A DNA stretch of 13,447 nucleotides. Source: Chloroflexota bacterium (GTDB lineage Bacteria; Chloroflexota; Limnocylindria; Limnocylindrales; CSP1-4). A model generated the notes under the pieces. That model searched no databases, had not been told where the DNA came from, and saw only the letters and a list, made by a program, of their open reading frames with translations. The stretch is from positions 1-13,447 of the forward strand of contig JAGDMV010000027.1 of NCBI GenBank assembly GCA_017860675.1. Reading direction: 5' to 3'. Below, in pieces: positions 11,547 to 13,447 of the stretch; the first letter of the stretch is position 1; the number at the start of each line of letters is the position of its first letter. Position numbers and translations under genes: made by a program.

Positions 11547-12536
11547 TCAGGCGACGAGGCCGGGCAGGACCTCGCGCCCGAAGACCTCGATCCACTCCCG
11601 CTGGTTGCGACCGACGTTGTGCAGGTAGACGCGGTCGAAGCCCATGTCGATGAAGCGCTGGATCTCCGCCCGGTGGCGCTCCGGCTCGCTGCTGATCAGC
11701 AGCCGGCCGGCGAAGTCCTCGGGCCGGACGAGGGCGGCGATCTGCTCGAAGTCGGATGGCGAGCGGATGTCCTGCTTGGGGAACTTCATCCCACCGTTGG
11801 GCCACTCGCGCAGCGCGTTGGCCAGCGCCTCCTCGTCGGTCGGCGCCCACGAGAGGTGGAGCTGGAGGATCCTGGGCATCGTCGACGGGTCCTTGCCGGC
11901 CGCGACGGCGCCCTCGGCGAAGGCGCCGAGCACGATTGCGACCTTCTCGTCCGTCGCTCCCACGGTGATGATCCCGTCGCAGCGCTCGCCGGTCCGCCGG
12001 GCGGTGACCGGCCCGGTCGTAGCCACGTAGATCGGCGGCGGGGCCGGTGGCATCGTCCACAGCCGGACCGTCTCGTGGCGGAAGAAGCGGCCCTCGTGGC
12101 GGACTGGCTTGCCGCTGAACAGCCGCTGGATGACCTCGATCGCCTCGAACATCCGCGCGATCCGCTCGGGGACCTCCGGCCAGCGCTCGGCGAAGGCGTG
12201 CTCGTTGAGCGCCTCGCCAGAGCCGAGACCGAGCCAGTGGCGCCCTGGGAACATGCTCTCCAGCGTCGCCGAGGCCTGGGCGACGATCGCCGGGTGCATC
12301 CGGAACGAAGGACAGGTGACTCCAGGTCCCAGGTCGCCGGCGGTCCGCTCGCCGATCGCGGCCAGGACACTCCAGACGAAGGCGGCCTGGCCCTGCCGGG
12401 GCACCCACGGCTGGAAGTGGTCGGCCGCCATCACCCCGGAGAAGCCGGCCGCCTCGGCCGCGACCGCCAGCTCCACGCACTCGCGTGGGTCGAACTGCTC
12501 GAGCATCGCCGCGTAGCCGATCCGTGCGCGGGCCAT
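11547..12536 (-). CDS. F420-dependent G6PDH-family LLM oxidoreductase
   Basis: This 329-residue LLM-class enzyme of the F420-dependent glucose-6-phosphate dehydrogenase group would make F420H2. The N-terminus RARIGYAAMLEQFDP and the block GVMAADHFQPWVPRQGQAAFVW place Asp39, His40 and Trp44 at the same numbers I recall for mycobacterial FGD1. Glu108 in LGSGEALNEH matches the catalytic Glu region, and Thr195/Lys198 in VGATDEKVA match part of the phosphate site. The later basic residues of that site are less clear (Arg258, Arg287 nearby), so the sugar phosphate may differ, or the enzyme may act on an alcohol. The start is ATG 12536 with GGGAGG upstream, 3 bp after the PPOX gene. It is second in the operon. 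Confidence 0.88.
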   Translation of the reverse strand: MARARIGYAAMLEQFDPRECVELAVAAEAAGFSGVMAADHFQPWVPRQGQAAFVWSVLAAIGERTAGDLGPGVTCPSFRMHPAIVAQASATLESMFPGRHWLGLGSGEALNEHAFAERWPEVPERIARMFEAIEVIQRLFSGKPVRHEGRFFRHETVRLWTMPPAPPPIYVATTGPVTARRTGERCDGIITVGATDEKVAIVLGAFAEGAVAAGKDPSTMPRILQLHLSWAPTDEEALANALREWPNGGMKFPKQDIRSPSDFEQIAALVRPEDFAGRLLISSEPERHRAEIQRFIDMGFDRVYLHNVGRNQREWIEVFGREVLPGLVA

Positions 12537-12539
12537 GGC

Positions 12540-12977
12540 TCAGCCTCCCAGGTGGTCGTGGATGCCGGTAACGCGAATCCGGAACGAGATCCGGTGCTGC
12601 TGCCCGAACACGGTCGCGATCATGCGCTCGGCGGTAGCCGGATCATCGGCGTGGTAGCGCCGGGCGAGCCCGGCGATGTCGGCCTGGGAGATCGCCTGGT
12701 CGTCGATGATCTCGATGACGACGCCGGTCAGGCCCAGCCACGAGTAGCCGTCGATGCCGGACATCACCGCCAGGGCGACGCGCCCGTCACGGCGCAGGTT
12801 GGCCGGCCAGGTCCGGCCGGCGGCGCTGTTGACGACCAGCGTGCGGTCGGGGTCGAGCCGGTACCAGACCACGGCCTGGCGGGGCGCGCCGCCGGCGTCG
12901 AGGCTGGCCAGCACGGCGAACCGCGGCCCGGCCAGGAAGGCGAGCATGGGCGGTGAGAAGAGCGTCGGTTCGGCCAT
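12540..12977 (-). CDS. PPOX-class F420-dependent oxidoreductase (pyridoxamine oxidase fold)
   Basis: This 145-residue split-barrel protein is of the PNPOx-like / flavin-deazaflavin oxidoreductase superfamily. The sequence FLAGPRFAVLASLDAGGAPRQAVVWYRLDPDRTLVVNSA (residues 14-52) is typical, with RTWPANLRRDGRVALAVM (55-72) as the cofactor-binding stretch. The context (next to FGD-like, Ddn-like and cofD genes) favours F420 over FMN as cofactor. The substrate is unknown; relatives reduce biliverdin, menaquinone or tetracyclines. The start is ATG 12977, with GAGG 6 bases before it. It is the first gene of the four-gene leftward operon, and its promoter should lie within the 196-bp region to its right. 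Confidence 0.88.
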   Translation of the reverse strand: MAEPTLFSPPMLAFLAGPRFAVLASLDAGGAPRQAVVWYRLDPDRTLVVNSAAGRTWPANLRRDGRVALAVMSGIDGYSWLGLTGVVIEIIDDQAISQADIAGLARRYHADDPATAERMIATVFGQQHRISFRIRVTGIHDHLGG

Positions 12978-13008
12978 CGGGACCTCGGCTGGGTCGGTAC
13001 TTGCAACG

Positions 13009-13014
13009 ATGGTA
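13009..13014 (-). promoter_or_regulatory. Candidate -10 element of the PPOX-FGD-Ddn-cofD operon
   Basis: Minus-strand TACCAT lies 31 bp upstream of the ATG at 12977, leaving a short leader that carries GAGG as ribosome-binding site. No convincing -35 hexamer is visible. The element is a simple TANNNT match, so confidence is low. Confidence 0.3.
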
Positions 13015-13049
13015 GCGAGGACGCGGGGCGAGCGGGTCGGGGATAGGGC

Positions 13050-13063
13050 GGGCCGGCCGGCCC
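13050..13063. repeat. GGCCGGCC-type palindrome between divergent genes
   Basis: GGGCCGGCCGGCCC is a perfect 14-bp palindrome in the 196-bp gap (12978-13173) between the leftward F420 operon and the DJ-1 family gene. The remaining gap holds the two candidate promoters and CCCGGCGA-type short repeats (about 13073-13113). I see no small gene or RNA in it. Confidence 0.6.
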
Positions 13064-13130
13064 ATCAGAGGTCCCGGCCGGCCCGGCGAGCCCGGCGAAC
13101 AGACCCGGCGAGGTCCGGCCGCCATCGCGC

Positions 13131-13136
13131 TATGCT
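13131..13136 (+). promoter_or_regulatory. -10 element of the DJ-1/PfpI family gene
   Basis: TATGCT is a near-consensus -10 hexamer, 37 bp before the ATG at 13174. It leaves a leader of about 30 bases with a clear Shine-Dalgarno sequence, GGAGG at 13164-13168, 5 bases before the start. No -35 hexamer is recognisable. Confidence 0.45.
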
Positions 13137-13173
13137 CGGCCGTGCCGGCCTTGTCGCCGGAGAGGAGGATCCG

Positions 13174-13447
13174 ATGAAGCTCGACGGGATGCACGTCGCC
13201 GTCCTCGCCGGCGAGGGCGTCGAGGACCTGGAGTTCTGGGTCACGGTCATGCGCCTGCGTGAGGAGGGCGCGAAGGTCACGAGCGTCGGGCTGGCGGCCG
13301 GCACCGTGCACGGCAAGAACGGCCTGGCGGTGACAGTGGACCTCGCGGCCGAAGCGGTCGACCCGGCCTCGCTCGATGCGCTGGTCCTGCCCGGCGGCTG
13401 GATGCCCGACAAGCTGCGCCGCTACCCGGCGGTGATCTCGCTCATCC
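13174..13447 (+). CDS. DJ-1/PfpI family protein (partial, right edge)
   Basis: Ninety-one residues are visible before the window ends. The start MKLDGMHVAVLAGEGVEDLEF has the conserved Glu region of the DJ-1/PfpI glutamine amidotransferase-like fold. LREEGAKVTSVGLAAGTVHGKNGLAVTVD (about residues 29-57) and LDALVLPGGWMPDKLR (about 69-84) follow the family pattern of intracellular proteases and deglycases. The nucleophilic Cys, normally near residue 100, lies beyond the edge, so activity cannot be judged. Family members handle glyoxal or methylglyoxal damage or act as general stress proteins. The ribosome-binding site GGAGG is strong, and the gene has its own promoter candidate. Confidence 0.85.
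   Translation, partial: MKLDGMHVAVLAGEGVEDLEFWVTVMRLREEGAKVTSVGLAAGTVHGKNGLAVTVDLAAEAVDPASLDALVLPGGWMPDKLRRYPAVISLI

Noticed and set aside
11085..12956. A rightward open frame of 623 codons opposite the F420 operon
   Set aside because: It is antisense to cofD, Ddn-like, FGD-like and PPOX genes and shows no recognisable domain.

Overview
This is a very GC-rich, gene-dense bacterial segment. By eye it is near 70% G+C, codon third positions are almost all G or C, and GTG starts are common. It carries three cofactor F420 biosynthesis genes and four predicted F420-dependent oxidoreductase genes. Together with several start codons placed right after a -10-like hexamer and without a Shine-Dalgarno sequence, this points to a Chloroflexota lineage (Limnocylindria- or Thermomicrobia-like) or an actinobacterium. 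I cannot choose between them from the sequence, and the placement is inference. I see no tRNA, rRNA, CRISPR array, transposase or phage gene.

Layout. (1) 1-242: the 3' end of a rightward membrane transporter meets the 3' end of a leftward L-lactate dehydrogenase gene, with a repeat-rich hairpin region between them. The lactate dehydrogenase gene carries a 22-bp tandem duplication (296-339) that shifts its last 17 codons out of frame. (2) 1387-2289: a rightward stand-alone homocysteine S-methyltransferase domain protein, with three palindromes in its upstream region. (3) 2328-4445, leftward: a GAF-domain sensor histidine kinase followed by an OmpR/PhoB-type response regulator. (4) 4494-6889, leftward: thioredoxin reductase, a SAM-dependent methyltransferase overlapping it by 4 bp, and an OsmC-family protein. 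This looks like a thiol/peroxide unit, and a CsoR-like operator sits upstream of the trxB start. (5) 6990-9381, leftward: cofC-cofE (4-bp overlap) and an LLM-class oxidoreductase. (6) 9429-10316, rightward: a UlaG-like metallo-beta-lactamase-fold hydrolase, divergent from cofC and overlapping the 3' end of cofD by 92 bp. (7) 10225-12977, leftward: a tightly packed operon of a PPOX-class flavin/F420 protein, an F420-dependent G6PDH-like LLM enzyme, a Ddn-like F420H2 nitroreductase-family protein and cofD. (8) 13174 to the right edge: a truncated DJ-1/PfpI family gene.

How it fits together. CofC makes the activated phospho-(enol)lactyl-GMP-type intermediate, CofD transfers that moiety to the deazaflavin Fo, and CofE adds the gamma-glutamate tail. 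The two LLM enzymes, the Ddn-like protein and the PPOX protein are the expected users of the cofactor. Fo synthase (cofG/cofH or fbiC) is not in the window, so it must lie elsewhere. The trxB/osmC unit and the two-component system suggest redox and thiol homeostasis nearby, without proof that they are linked to F420.

The points most worth a second look are the lactate dehydrogenase frameshift duplication, the CsoR-like site upstream of trxB, the recurrent leaderless-type operon heads, and the split F420 locus with a CofE that lacks the FbiB reductase domain. I did not find a clearly new defence or mobile system.
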